Below the pieces are notes generated by a model. The model was given only the letters and a program-made list of their open reading frames with translations, was not told the origin of the DNA and did no database searches. Source: Myotis daubentonii (taxonomy: Eukaryota; Chordata; Mammalia; Chiroptera; Vespertilionidae). From it: DNA of 64,000 nt. Each line of letters begins with the position of its first letter. Position 1 is the first letter of the stretch. The stretch covers positions 144,939,549-145,003,548 of the forward strand of contig NC_081840.1 in NCBI RefSeq assembly GCF_963259705.1. Direction: 5' to 3'. This document shows, one piece after another, positions 36,510 through 47,945 of this stretch. Both the position numbers and the translations under genes were made by a program.

Positions 36510-37157
36510 CTTTTCCTCATGAAGGAGTATACTCTGGCATGAAATCACTTCACACCTGTTAGAATGGCTATTATCAAAAAGACAAGAAATAAAAAGTTTT
36601 GGTGAGGATTTGGAGAAAAGGAAACCTGAGTACTACTGGCGGAAATATAAACTGGTGCAACCACTACAGAAAAGAGTATGGAAGTTCCTCAAAAAATAAA
36701 AACAGAACTGCAGTATGATCCAGCAATTCCACTTCTGGGTATGTATGCAAAGAAATGAAAACAGTAATTTGAAAAGCTATCTTTTGTTTATTGAAGCATA
36801 ATTTATAATAGCCAACAATAGAAACAACTTAAGTATCCATATGTACATATATATATAATGAAATCTAATTCAGTCATAAAAAAAAGAAAGAAATCCTGTC
36901 ATTTGCAACAACTTAGATGGACCGTGAGGATATTATGTTAAGTGAAATCAGTAGACAGAATATGACAAATAACATTTGATTTCACTTTTATGTGGGATCT
37001 GGGAAAAAAAATGCTCAAAGATAGAGAACACATTGGTAGTTGCCAGAGGAAGAGTTGGAATAGAGAGTGAGCAAAATGTGTGAAGAGGGTCAAAAGGTAC
37101 AAATTTCCAGTTATAAAATAAAAACGTCCTGGGCATGTAATGACAGCATGGTCACCA

Positions 37158-37802
37158 TCCTCTATAATAAAAGTCTAATATGTGTGGGAAAGCACAGGAC
37201 TTCGTTGGAATGTCTGTAAGGAGGATTTTCCGAAAGGTTGGGGGGCTTCTGGGGAGACCTTGCCAAAGGCAGCAGCCCCTACCTTGACTTTTCCAAACAA
37301 GTCCGATCCCCAGAGTGTTTTGCTAGAATCTCTATGTTTAGTCTTTTAAACCCAATCTTATAGAAGCATATACCTTCTCAAGGATACTTACCCTGCTAAT
37401 TGTATCTAGAGGTTAATTTTAGTTCAAGCTGTTATGACAATAAAAGCCAAAGGAGGCAGATGAACAGGGCTACTTGGTGGCGATAGCCAAGTAGTGCCTT
37501 AGGTTTTCACAGAAACATGTGTTAGAGTAATCTGTTCATCCATTGCTCAGGGGTTGCTGGTCAGCCCTGGCAAATACGCAAATCGACCAAATGGTGGAAC
37601 TGGTTGCTATGATGCCCACTGACCACCAGGGGGCAAATGCTCAATGCAGGAGCTGCTCCCAGCCTGCAGGCCCCAGGCCAGCCAAGGCGGGTGCCAGTGG
37701 GGGCCCCCAATCACCTCACTGGTTGCCCCACAGATTGGCCCTGATTGCAAGCCAGGCTTAGGGACTCTACCCGTGCATGAATTTCACTTTCCAGGCCTCT
37801 AG
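37158..37802 (+). mobile_element. Helitron carrying a solo LTR
   Basis: It starts TCCTCTATAATAAAAGTC after A and ends GTGCATGAATTTCAC...AGGCCTCTAG (CTAG 37799-37802) before T. The 5' end is interrupted at 37181-37572 by an LTR; the usual CAAATCGACCAAATGG and GACCACCAGGGGGCAAATGC text follows. Confidence 0.95.
37181..37572 (+). mobile_element. Solo retroviral-type LTR inside a Helitron
   Basis: The 392-bp insert starts TGTGTGGGAAAGCAC and ends CAGCCCTGGCA, the TG...CA ends of an LTR. It is flanked by a 4-bp duplication AATA (37177-37180, 37573-37576), the size typical of class I (gammaretrovirus-like) elements. A poly(A) signal AATAAA lies at 37439-37444. No internal viral genes are present, so it would be the product of recombination between two LTRs. 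The LTR identity is inferred from structure; I do not know the family. Confidence 0.75.
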
Positions 37803-37988
37803 TAGTTAATAACACCCTATTGTATGTTTGAAATTGCTAAGATCTTAAAAATTCTAATCACAAGGGCAAGAAAATTTGTAAGAATGTATGGTGATAAATA
37901 TTAACTAGACAATGTGGTGATAATTTCACACAATATATGCACATATTGAATCATAATATTGTATACCTAAGACTCATATATAGTGTTA

Positions 37989-38074
37989 CTAGAGGCCCGG
38001 TTCACAAAATTCTTGCACTTGCGGGAGGTGCCTCATCCCAGCCTGCACCCTCTCACAGTCCAGGAGTCTTCAGG
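37989..38074 (-). mobile_element. Truncated Helitron 3' end, minus strand
   Basis: CTAGAGGCCCGGTTCACAAA starts at the inverted 3' terminus and runs through CCTGCACCCTCTCACAGTCC, after which Helitron text stops. It follows the L1M end. Confidence 0.85.
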
Positions 38075-38885
38075 TGAGAAAATGCTCAAAAAGATGGGGC
38101 TTTTTGAATTAACACAAGAGACAACAGGATTTATGACCTAATAATCAAAAATGGTCATAATGAACAAAGTTGGATCAATTTGAGTAACAAAAGAAATAAA
38201 ATTATATTGGATTTTAGCCTATAGAATAATTTAAATACTTATAAGTATGTAGTGATATAAATAATTGAGTAAATACCTGGGGGAAATAGCTCTTAAAATA
38301 AAATTCCACTTAGTGAATTAGGAGCGAGAAACAGAGAATCAACATTAGGCAAACATCTCACAACAATTATGGCAGACATGGTTCACCAATGAATGTAAAG
38401 TCAGTGAGCAGAAGTTTGAGGAGAAACAGAATTGCCTAGTCTCAAAGCCTCTCCCACTAGAAACTATTAACTACAAAAGAAAAAATAACTTTGAAGTGGA
38501 GAAATTTGATACACACCAACTTAATCCCATGATAAATGTACCCATCATTTGACTATGGTGTGAGCTATTTGATGTAATACAAGGAAAAAGACACAATATT
38601 GTAATTTAATTTTTACATTTTAAATTCTTCATAATATTTAAAAAATGTTAAATATCGTAAATGTTATCTACTTTAAAAGGATACAGTGAAAGTCTCTACA
38701 CTTACTTTAATAGCCTATTTTATACATGATTTCCAGCATGTGTATGTCTAAAATTTTCAGACTTGAAATTATGAGATAAAAATGTTTAAGTAATCTTTTA
38801 TTTTAATATAGATATAAACAAATTTCCCCCCATACAGGTTTTGCCAACAAATGTTATGGAAGATACATTGTGTTTCTGTTTAGTT
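38075..38885. other. Unassigned stretch
   Basis: No gene or repeat terminus is recognised. Confidence 0.45.
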
Positions 38886-38889
38886 TTAA

Positions 38890-39085
38890 TTTATATATGC
38901 ATTAATGTATGCTTTTGAGCCAGGTGTACCTTCCTTAACTGTGAATAGTTTTTTCATAGCCTTTGTCCATTTTTTTGTTGGAGCAATTGGTCTTTCTTCT
39001 TTTATTAATTTCAGTGAGCTCTTTATATATAAGTCAGATAAATCTGTAATATGGCTTGCAAATATTTTAAATAGCACACATTTTG
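38890..39085 (-). mobile_element. Possible old antisense L1 fragment
   Basis: CATAGCCTTTGTCCATTTTT followed by GAGCTCTTTATATATAAGT resembles antisense L1 ORF2 text. Confidence 0.45.
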
Positions 39086-40471
39086 AGAAACAGGTTCTAT
39101 GATTGTGTCATTATTATAGTGAGTTAGTGGTTTTCCAACTAATTCTATTCTCACAATGAGAACTAATGTAAGTTACTTTGTGTCTTCAAATAAAATGTCA
39201 AAATTTCAAAAATTAACTGTTTTCATTTCTTCAAAATTATTTCTTCTAGTAAATTTAGATTTTTAGGCATAAAACTGAAGTTTTGCTTTATATTTATTGG
39301 TGAAAAAAAACTATCTAAATCAGGACTGCATGAAATAAGTTTTACAGGATTTTAGTTCTAGCATATTATTTTTAAGAGCTAGCGTTTTTAAAAGCTGAAT
39401 GTGAAACTAGAGATTTTGCAGAAAAATACAGCTATCATCTTTCCTACAACCGTAAAATTGCTGAGTTTATTTGATTCAATGTCAGGTTGTCCTAGAATGC
39501 CCACTATATGAATCAAATGAGAAACCACTGATAAGCAGCAGAAATTTGAATCCCAACTTATTACAGTAATTCTGGTGCAATGTCATCTAAACATGATCCC
39601 CATAACCACATTCTTAGCCAGTAAGGAATGAGTTAGTCTCTGACCCCAGCATGTCTACAATGGAGATTCTTACACCAAACTGTCATTGTTTCTTCCTTCA
39701 GTTTTCCTTTTATTGCTAAAAGGAATTTTTAATAATGTATTGAGTATTTTCTGTGGCTCTCTAAAGCAATGGTCTCCCGCACTGATTGCATACCCACATC
39801 AGGAAAAAGTTTTGAGTTTGCATCTTCCACATGTGTTTTATAAAATTATAAATTATAGACACTCTACCTAATTACCAAATGTTAATAAAATATATGATGA
39901 TCTTTCCTCAGTTTGTGATAATAACCAGAAGTTCTAATATTTTTCTCATCCCTAATAAATTCTCTTCAATAGAGGATAAACATACTTTAGAGACCGTTGT
40001 AATAGAGAACCTAGGATGGTCTATAACAGTAGTAACATGTAATCTATTTGGAAGTCATAAGCAAAACAAAAAGTAGCATCTAACAAGAAGTAAAAGATCA
40101 AATTGTTTCTTAAGACTAACAATATTATAGTGGTTTTAAAGCATTCAAGGAGTTTAAGGAAGTCTTCATGAGTGAGGTGAAGGTCAAGCTGTGCCTCAAA
40201 TGAGACTAGGTAGTATAAAGGCAAGAGATGCATTAAGCAGATTTTAATGAGTGAGAATTTTCCAAATGTATCATTGTACCATGCACACTAGAGCAGCATG
40301 GGTTAAGGAGGGAAACGGGGAATGGGACTGGCCCATCCTTGGAGCCATCCTGCTAATAAATGAAGATGGATGACCAACCTCCCTGAATTTCTACAGCACC
40401 TGCAAATGGTGCTAAATACTTTCACACAAATGAAGTCCTAAAAATCAGGCTGCTTAGTATTTGTGTGTGTT
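39086..40471. other. Unassigned stretch
   Basis: No gene is recognised; short open frames have no domains. Confidence 0.45.
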
Positions 40472-40481
40472 AAAAATCACC

Positions 40482-40689
40482 CGGCCAGCGTGGCTCAGTG
40501 GCTGAACATGGACCTATGAACCAAGAGGTCACAGTTCGATTCCCAGTCAGGGCACATGCTTAGCTTGCAGGCTTGATCCCCAATGTGGGGTGTGAAGGAG
40601 TCAGCCGATCAATGATTCTCTCTCATCATTGATGTTTCTATCTCTCTCCCTCTCCCTTCCTCTCTAAAATCAATAAAAATGTGTTTTTA
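40482..40689 (+). mobile_element. Ves SINE (+)
   Basis: CGGCCAGCGTGGCTCAGTGG head, AGTTCGATTCCCAG B-box region, CT-rich tail. Direct repeat AAAAATCACC at 40472-40481 and 40690-40699. Confidence 0.96.
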
Positions 40690-40699
40690 AAAAATCACC

Positions 40700-41640
40700 T
40701 GGACATGTTGTTATAATGCAGATCTGACAGAGTAGATCAGAGGTGAGGCATGGAATTCAGTATTTATAAGAAGCTCACAGATGATGATAATACTCCTGGT
40801 TTATGGACCATATTTTGGATGCCAAAAACATAGAGGTCAAATAGCCCTCATGTCTTATTTTGTGACTTTTTATTTTGACATAATTTCAAAATTACAAAAG
40901 AATTTAAGGGTACATACTATTAACATGACTTATTACTGTTGATAGTAACTTTTGTCACCTAGCTGAGATGGTATTTGTGAGTTTTCTTCACTGAATTTAT
41001 TCTTCCTTTCCATTTTCCATACTTTATTGTTTGGAAGGAAGTCTCTGTTCATCTCACACTTAAGGAATCAGGAGTAATGGCCTACTTCCTAGAGAAGGGA
41101 GTATGTACATAATTAGTTGTAATTTTTTTCTACACAGATTTGTCTATTTTGCTCCATTTATTTATTCCCTCATTTATTTATATCATAATGGACCTGTGAA
41201 TATTTTTTATATTGTGAGTTATAACCCAATGTTACTATATTTTCTTGTTCAAATTAGTCCACTTTTGACCACTGCTCAATTATACCAAGCTCTTCCAGTT
41301 GGCTCCTACATCCTGTTAACACATCTTTTCCATTATTTGGATCTACTTTTAAACATTTCCTTGCTTTCTGGCACTGCAAGATTCTTCTAGTTCATCTTCT
41401 ATGTTCCTTGCTCCAGTTCTAGAATCTGCTATTTCTCAAAAGAATCTTGGGTTCTATTTTTTGGAAAATGGTATTAGAAACCATTAACTTTGTGGTAGAT
41501 GTTCTCGTTGGTACAAGATGACCATTGCACCAACCTATGCATATATTCATGTATATATCAGACAAATCCCAACTGATGGACAGTCTACAAAATTTATTGT
41601 GATTTCTGTCACAAGTAAAAATTAGTAAAATTAAAGTTAT
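40700..41640. other. Unassigned, probably old repeat
   Basis: The part at 41250-41520, for example TCTTCCAGTTGGCTCCTAC and TGGAAAATGGTATTAGAAAC, is text I have a sense of from old mammalian repeats (L1M/HAL1-like), but I cannot name it. Confidence 0.35.
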
Positions 41641-42376
41641 CCTAGGACAGGATGAATTCCTTCCATTTTCACTTCCCTGAAAATGTTTTTATTTCATCTT
41701 CATTTGTTAAAAATATTTTATCTGGCTATAAAATTGACTCTTTTTCTTTTAGTATTTTAAACATGTTTTTTCATTACCTTTAAGTTTCAAAGTTGGCCAT
41801 CCTTTACATTACCAACCCCTATATAAAAGGTGTCATTTTTCTCTGATTGCTTTCAAGATTTTCCCTTTTTATCTTTAGCTTTTTAGCAGTTTGACTTTGT
41901 AGAATTTTGACTTTTGTTCAATTTAGGGCTTGCTGAATTTTTTGACTCTGTAGAATTATATTTTCCTTCAAATTTGAAATATTTTTACTCATTATTTTTT
42001 CAAATATTTCTACCCCATATTTTCTTTCTAATTCTCTCTCTCATCCTCCCCCACCCCCCCAGCCCCGCCGCCATATATACATCCCTCTGCTCTGTTTTCC
42101 TATATTCCTATCCTCCTCTCTCTCTCCCTCCCTCTCTTCAGTTATAGGACTCCAATTGCACATATATTAGACTATTTTATATTGTCCCATCGGTGATTAA
42201 GTCTCTGTTCATAATTTTCAATCTTTTTTTTTTCTGAATTTCTCAGATTGGGCAATTTCTTTTGAAGTTTACTGAACCCTCCTGCTATTTCCAATATGCT
42301 CATAAGCTCTTTGTTAGTTTTTATCTTGGGTACTGGACATTTTGGTTTGAGAATTTCCTTTTGAATTTTGTTTATA

Positions 42377-42715
42377 CAGTTGACCCTTGAACAACATAAG
42401 GGTTAAGGGTGCTGCCCCCCAGTGCAATTGAAATGCCACATATAACTTTTGACTCCCCAAATACTTTACATTAGTTTCCCCTTGGTATCCACAAAGGATT
42501 GCTTCCAGAACCCCTTCAGATACCCAAATCTGCAGACGCTCAGGTCCTCTAGATAAAATGGTGTGGGTCAATGCATATGGGACAGTCGGGCCTCTCTATC
42601 TGTGTAATTTCCAGCACTAATTGAAAACAGTGCAGTTATTTACTGAAAAAAAAATGCACATAAGTGGGCCTGAGAAATTCAAACTCATGTTGTTCAAGGC
42701 TCAACTATGGCTTTC
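42377..42715. mobile_element. MER2/Tigger-like non-autonomous element
   Basis: CAGTTGACCCTTGAACAAC at the left and GTTGTTCAAGGCTCAACT at the right are the inverted termini, next to TA at both ends. The interior has ACATATAACTTTTGACTCCC and ATGCACATAAGTGGGCC. Confidence 0.88.
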
Positions 42716-42967
42716 ATTTATTGTCTGATCTTTCTCATTTGTTCATTATTTATAATTTTTTTTAAGTTTTAAACATATTTAATAGCTTTATTAGAGTTCT
42801 TGTTTGTGTCATTTTGGGGCTGATTTATATGAACTGCTTTATCTCATTGCTAGAAGTTACAGTTTTACATTTTGTTGTTCCTTCACATGTCTGATAATTC
42901 ATTTTAGTGCCCTGGAAACAGTGTATTACATTGTAGAGTTTCTGGGCTCTGTTATCTCCTTCTAAAG

Positions 42968-42969
<2 letters not shown>

Positions 42970-43009
<40 letters not shown>
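42970..43009. repeat. (GT)n microsatellite
   Basis: About 20 GT units. Confidence 0.97.
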
Positions 43010-43014
<5 letters not shown>

Positions 43015-43062
43015 CTAGCAAGTATTTAATTTGGTTGGACTCAGATTCAAAACATGCCTCCA

Positions 43063-43299
43063 GCCCTAGCTGGTTTGGCTCCTCGGCCCTTGGACTGAAG
43101 GATCCCAGGTTCGATTCTGGTCAGGGGCACTTGCCTTGGTTGTTGGCTCTATCCCTGGCCCTGGTCAGGGCACATGTAGGAGGCAACCAATCAATATATC
43201 TCTCTCACATTGATGTTTTGCTCTCTCTAACTCCCCACTCTCTTTAAAAATCTATGGAAAAATATTTTTGGGTAAAGACTAACCAAAACCAACAAACAG
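43063..43299 (+). mobile_element. Ves SINE (+)
   Basis: GCCCTAGCTGGTTTGGCTCC head, GGTTCGATTCTGG B box. Perfect 14-bp duplication AAAACATGCCTCCA at 43049-43062 and 43300-43313. Confidence 0.97.
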
Positions 43300-43409
43300 A
43301 AAACATGCCTCCACTGTGGAGGGCAGCAGTTGAAATCGGTGCCTAATTATTTCAGCCTTCAATCTAGTTTTTCCTGCCAGGCTCCTTCCAACCCTCTCAT
43401 TCCTCCTTC

Positions 43410-43467
43410 TCATGTGCAGTTGAGAGTTAGGCAAGAAATCATGTGCAGTTGAGAGTTAGGCAAGAAT
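43410..43467. repeat. 29-bp tandem duplication
   Basis: Two perfect copies of a 29-bp unit beginning TCATGTGCAGTTGAGAGTTA. Confidence 0.95.
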
Positions 43468-43470
43468 TTG

Positions 43471-44080
43471 AGTGGAGTCATTTGTAGATTTATGAACTTT
43501 CCTTTAGGTGGCTCCTCTGTTCTCACTTTTATCTGCCCTGGCAGCCATGATTCTATCCACTGACTGCTCAACCCATCAGCACTGTGGTTTATTGCTTAAG
43601 GTCTAGCTTTTTCATGCCCCATAAGCTAGAGAGTAACCTCAGACCAGCAGCTATATAAAATCAGGTGACACACAATGCAGCATCTTATCTCCAAGAACTG
43701 ACTTTCCTCTTGTTTTGGCTTTCACATATGTGTTGTTATTGTTGTAAATTTTTGTCAAGAGTTTATCATTGTTATCTGTGGGAGGACTAGTTTAATACAA
43801 GCTAGTCTGATATTACCAGGAGCTAAACTCCCTCAATACATTTTGGATCTATTGTGTGTGCTCAATTCAGTAGGCAGTAAGCATGACTATAGTTTATCTT
43901 GGAAGCCCAGTTTTATTAGTATTGCATTAATATTGATATGCATGCCTGTGTACCATTTTTAGATGTATTTATTTTTAGATACAGAGTACCATAGGGTCCA
44001 AAAATAAAAACTGTCAAGACAATCACCCTAGATTAAAATCTAAATCTATTTACTCACTCTCTGTCTTGAGCTATTAAAAT
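43471..44080. other. Unassigned stretch
   Basis: No gene recognised. Confidence 0.4.
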
Positions 44081-44084
44081 TTTC

Positions 44085-44390
44085 TAAATTTTATGCAGAG
44101 AATAGACTGATGGTTACCAGAGGGGAGGAGGGTTGGAGCACTGGGCAAAAAAGGTAAAGGGATTGAGAAGTACAATTGATAGTTTAAAAAAAAAGTCATG
44201 GGGATGTAAAGCATAGGAAATATAGTCAATAATATTATAGTTACTATGTATGGTGCCAGGGAGGTACAAGAAATATTGGGGGCAGCAATTTGTGAAGGGT
44301 ATGATTGTGTGACCACTGTCCTACACACAAAAATAATACAAAATAATATTAAATGTAAACTTTAATTGAAAAATAATTTTTAAAAAGTTA
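44085..44390 (+). mobile_element. L1M-type 3'UTR end
   Basis: GACTGATGGTTACCAGAGGG near 44108, then AGTCATGGGGATGTAAAGC and a GGTATGATTGTGTGACCACT part, then an A-rich end. It resembles the copy at 62965-63270. Confidence 0.75.
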
Positions 44391-44394
44391 TGCA

Positions 44395-44935
44395 ATTTTT
44401 TTTATAAATCTTTCTTTATTGATAGCATGGAGATAATAAACTCCCTATGTATGTGTAGGTTAATTGCACTAAGGGTAATATTTTGTAGATACTCGCTGGA
44501 AAGGTCTATTTACAGACAGTTCCCACCATTCTAGTTTATCTCTTTCTGTGCAGAAACAGATATCAAATAATCTTTCCATATCCATTGCCAAACCCCTGAT
44601 CTTTTACCAGCATCCATTTCGTACATTTAGGAGAGGGGAGCAAAAGTTGACTGGGGGTTACAGGAGAAACTTTGCTTCCTAATGGAAGTGACAAATATTC
44701 CTGTGTTAAATGCAGGCACAATAGAGAGCTACTGCAGCCACTCTAAGTCTATGAGGAAGAAATCAAGGGAATTTCACTGAAGCCAGTTTGAACACCAGTG
44801 AGCTCTCAAATCAATGCCAACAGCTACTTTTCTTTAGACTTCTTGTTAAGATAAAGACTCCCCTCGTTGTGTAGTTCACTACTCATCAGATATCTATCTA
44901 GTTACTTCCAGCTGAATGCATTTCTAGCCGACAAC
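44395..44935. other. Unassigned stretch
   Basis: No gene recognised. Confidence 0.4.
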
Positions 44936-44944
44936 TACTACTTC

Positions 44945-45055
44945 CTGGGGTTGTTTTGAATATCATATGGGATAGTGCATGTCAAATGCTTAGGTGAGAG
45001 TGTAACACACAGTGAGCAATCAATAAGTGTAAAATATAGTTTTATTTAGTCACTT
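44945..45055 (+). mobile_element. MIR/L2-type 3' fragment
   Basis: GGGGTTGTTTTGAATATCAT, then GATAGTGCATGTCAAATGCT and AGTGAGCAATCAATAAGTG follow the MIR 3' pattern. Confidence 0.65.
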
Positions 45056-45497
45056 ATTTATGATCTAATTTGCTTCCAAAATTATCTGAGATAGTTTATG
45101 CAAGCATATACAGTTCAACAGGAAAAAAAAGAATCAGAAAGAATAAAAACTAAAAAAGAGTTACTAAAGTTAAGACATATTCGTAAAGATACATGTAATT
45201 GCTACAGACAGTTCCTAATTTGATTTGAGTTTCCTAGCAGTGAAAAAAAAAAATGAAACAAGTCATCTGGTATTAAGAATCAATTTTTTGTTGTTATTCA
45301 GGTCAAGTAATAGCACAATATAAGAGAGGAATTTAAACTTGTAAATACTGAATTTTTAAGATATAACCTAAGGTTCTCCACTATTTCCCATGTTCTCAAG
45401 TTAACAGGCTTTAATAGGGTACCCAAATTTCATATAACACTTTCATCTCACACCTAGTAGATTTTACCTTGATAAAAATGAGTTTTCTCACATGGAA
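45056..45497. other. Unassigned stretch
   Basis: No gene recognised. Confidence 0.4.
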
Positions 45498-45499
45498 AA

Positions 45500-45584
45500 A
45501 CATAGATAGATAGAGATAGATATAGATATAGATATAGATATAGATATAGATATAGATATAGATATAGATATAGATATAGATATA
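45500..45584. repeat. (TAGATA)n / (TAGA)n satellite
   Basis: TAGA units pass into about ten perfect GATATA hexamers. The Helitron start follows directly. Confidence 0.96.
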
Positions 45585-45955
45585 TAATAAGAGCCTAAAA
45601 GCCTAAGCGACCATTACAGCAGAACAACCAGAACAACTGGTCACTATGATGTGCACTGACCACCAGGGGGCAGACGCTCAATGCAGGAGCTGACCTGTTT
45701 GTCAGTGTGCTCCCACAGCAGGAGTGCTGCTCAGCCAGAAAGCCAGAAGCTGGGCTCACAGCTGGCGAGTGCAGCAGAGGTGGTGGAAGCCTCTCCCACC
45801 TCTGCAGCAGCGCTAAGGAGCAGTGAGCCAAGCGGTAAGGAGCTGTGAGCAGGTGAGTGGTAAGGAGCAAGGGGTCCAAGACTGTGAGAGCACACAGGCT
45901 GGGCTGAGGGACTCCCCCCCACCACCAGGTGCATGATTTCGTGCACCAGGCCTCT

Positions 45956-45957
<2 letters not shown>
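45579..45957 (+). mobile_element. Helitron between two microsatellites
   Basis: TATATAATAAGAGCC is the 5' text; its first bases merge with the hexamer repeat. The common blocks CTGACCACCAGGGGGCAGAC and CTCAATGCAGGAGCTG follow. The 3' hairpin GTGCATGATTTCGTGCAC and AGGCCTCTAG (CTAG 45954-45957) end it before T. A CA run starts at once. Confidence 0.93.

Positions 45958-45958
<1 letters not shown>

Positions 45959-45999
<41 letters not shown>
45959..45999. repeat. (AC)n microsatellite
   Basis: About 20 AC units; an A-run follows at 46022-46038. Confidence 0.97.
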
Positions 46000-46003
<4 letters not shown>

Positions 46004-46203
46004 TGCTCTAAGCTGATGGCCAAAAAAAAAAAAAAAAATCTTAAAAGTTGTCTACCATGATAATTATCTGCAATGATTATTTCTTTAGACACTTATATTG
46101 GCATACTGGGGGTGGGAGGGGGGGGGGGAGAAACAGCCTAGGCAGGTTATGAAGGACTCTAACATACACAACTGCTTTATTTTAAAACCTATTTATAACT
46201 TTT

Positions 46204-46438
46204 TATTGTTGTCGTTCATCTTCACCAGAGGATATTTTTCCAATGATTTTTATAGAAAGAGTGGAAGGGAGAGAGAGAGACAGAGAGAGAGAGAAACATC
46301 AATGTGAGAGAGACACATCAATTGGTTGCCTCCCTGCATGCACCCTACAACCAAGGTACATGCCTTTGACTGGAATCGAACCCAGGATCCTTCAGTCCAC
46401 AGGCCACTGCTTTATCCACTGAGCCAAACAAGCTAGAG
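46204..46438 (-). mobile_element. Ves SINE (-)
   Basis: It lies in reverse, with GA-rich tail, then GGAATCGAACCC (reverse B box) and GAGCCAAACAAGCTAGAG head. Perfect 15-bp duplication CTATTTATAACTTTT at 46189-46203 and 46439-46453. Confidence 0.97.
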
Positions 46439-46542
46439 CTATTTATAACTTTTAATACCCTAGCAGTAACAGAGAAAATCACAGTCATATAAGAGACAGA
46501 GAAATACTCATATATAACAAATACCCAAACATTGAGGCAACC

Positions 46543-46548
<6 letters not shown>

Positions 46549-46586
<38 letters not shown>
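46549..46586. repeat. (GA)n microsatellite
   Basis: About 19 GA units. Confidence 0.95.
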
Positions 46587-46589
<3 letters not shown>

Positions 46590-47819
46590 GACAGAGAGTG
46601 GGACTCTCAAAAGAAGCAGTAACATTTTCTCTATTGGCGTATTCTCTGTTTATTAGGAAGACTGTCTGACCTAATGAGGAGTTGTAAGTCTGGAAGAGAA
46701 AATCTGCTTTAGGAAAACAGTAACCTCTTCTCTTAAGAGTTGAGAATTCTCAAAAGCAAGGATTTTCTGACACCTTCCAAAGGAAAATTTTAACATGGGT
46801 TTTAAAAATCTGGGAGTATTGTTTGGACACCGGAAGTCTGCAAGGCAGGAAGACCTGGTAGTTTATTAGTATTCATTCATTCAAGGTCAATGTGGACAAG
46901 AAGACGTTGGCCATCACATCTATTGGAGGGGAAGGTAAGGAGGGATGAACGTTAGAACCAAGGCAATGGGGAGGGAAAAGGACTAGTTCTCATCTTTGGT
47001 CCTGGAGTTTTCTCCTCAAGATAAGTGGATAGTAAAGGCTCCAAATTGAGCTTGTAAAAGAGCTGCAAACCCATTCCATACCCAAGGCCCTGCTTTCCAG
47101 ATAACTCCAAAAATGTACCATCCTAATAATAAGCAAAATATAGCATAGCTTCAAATCATGGGTTTCGAGTAAGTTTTTAAAGTTACCAGTTTATTTATTT
47201 TTAAATCACTTGATATAAGGGGTCATTCTTTGAGCATAAAGCTGCAGTTGAATAAATAAATGAAGTGGATACCTATTTATTGTTTCAAGGTTGCTTTGGG
47301 GGCTAATGATAAATTCTATCGATAGAGTTAAAAATCCTTACAAGTCTCAAAAGATAATTTGGAAACCATCTCCTATCACATATCCCAAGCCCCCAGATCA
47401 GCATCTCCAGGCAGAAAGCATTTGGTTTTCCTGAAGCCGTGCTGTGCAAACAAGAGATGGTCATGTGTAGTTGTCACAGCCTCCCACTGGGGAAAAGGGC
47501 AACCTTGAACTCTGGTGTCAGCTGCTCCAGACACATATTGCTCGGTTTCATGAATGAATGCACTAACTAGCAGCCTATTCCGCTAATTATTTGTAAACCA
47601 TTTTACATTCACTCTTTTCCCAATTCAGCTTTTGAAGCAATTCTACCGTCATGCAATTCTGCAGTTCACCTTGTAGTTCTATATATTCTTTCACCTTCAA
47701 AGAATGCAAGGAGTGCTTCAGCTTACATTTTAAATACAAAGAAGCAAATGTGTGAAGGGATAAAATAAAAATACACCGAGATTTTTTTAGAACCTATATA
47801 CTTTCAAAATATGCTTATT
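46587..47819. other. Repeat-poor unique sequence
   Basis: No young transposons and no recognised gene. Confidence 0.5.
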
Positions 47820-47824
47820 TTAAC

Positions 47825-47945
47825 AAGAAAGTAAGCTCCATGAGAACACAGCCTCTGCCTATCTTGTTCGCCAATGTAGCCCCAATACTTATATAGTGCC
47901 TGATATTTATAGGCCCTCAATGAACATTCAATTTCTATATTTCTT
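47825..47945 (+). mobile_element. L2 3'-end fragment, sense
   Basis: TAAGCTCCATGAGAACACAG through TATAGTGCCTGATATTTATA and GCCCTCAATGAACATTC is the usual L2 3' order. Confidence 0.75.

Larger units (their letters stand above)
36515..37988 (+). mobile_element. L1M 3' end, split by a Helitron
   Basis: GAAATCACTTCACACCTGTT and TATGATCCAGCAATTCCACT are late ORF2 of an L1M. The 3'UTR text, including GGTAGTTGCCAGAGGAAGAG, runs to 37157. It resumes at 37803 with TAGTTAATAACACCC and ends near 37988 with a CATAATATTGTATACCTAAG part. Removing the insert restores the expected ATAGTTAATA junction. Confidence 0.87.
41645..43470 (-). mobile_element. Old antisense L1M/HAL1 region with three insertions
   Basis: The left block includes TTTATCTGGCTATAAAATTG (41719) and GATTGCTTTCAAGATTTTCC (41846). 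The sequence resumes after Tigger at 42716 and includes TTACATTGTAGAGTTTCTGG (42926). It then continues past a GT microsatellite and a Ves SINE. The limits are approximate. Confidence 0.6.

Noticed and set aside
45500..45584. Regular short repeats that could suggest an array
   Set aside because: Hexamer satellite without spacers, not CRISPR.
45595..46092. 165-codon minus-strand frame with a Cys-Val run
   Set aside because: The run is translated CA microsatellite and the rest is Helitron.
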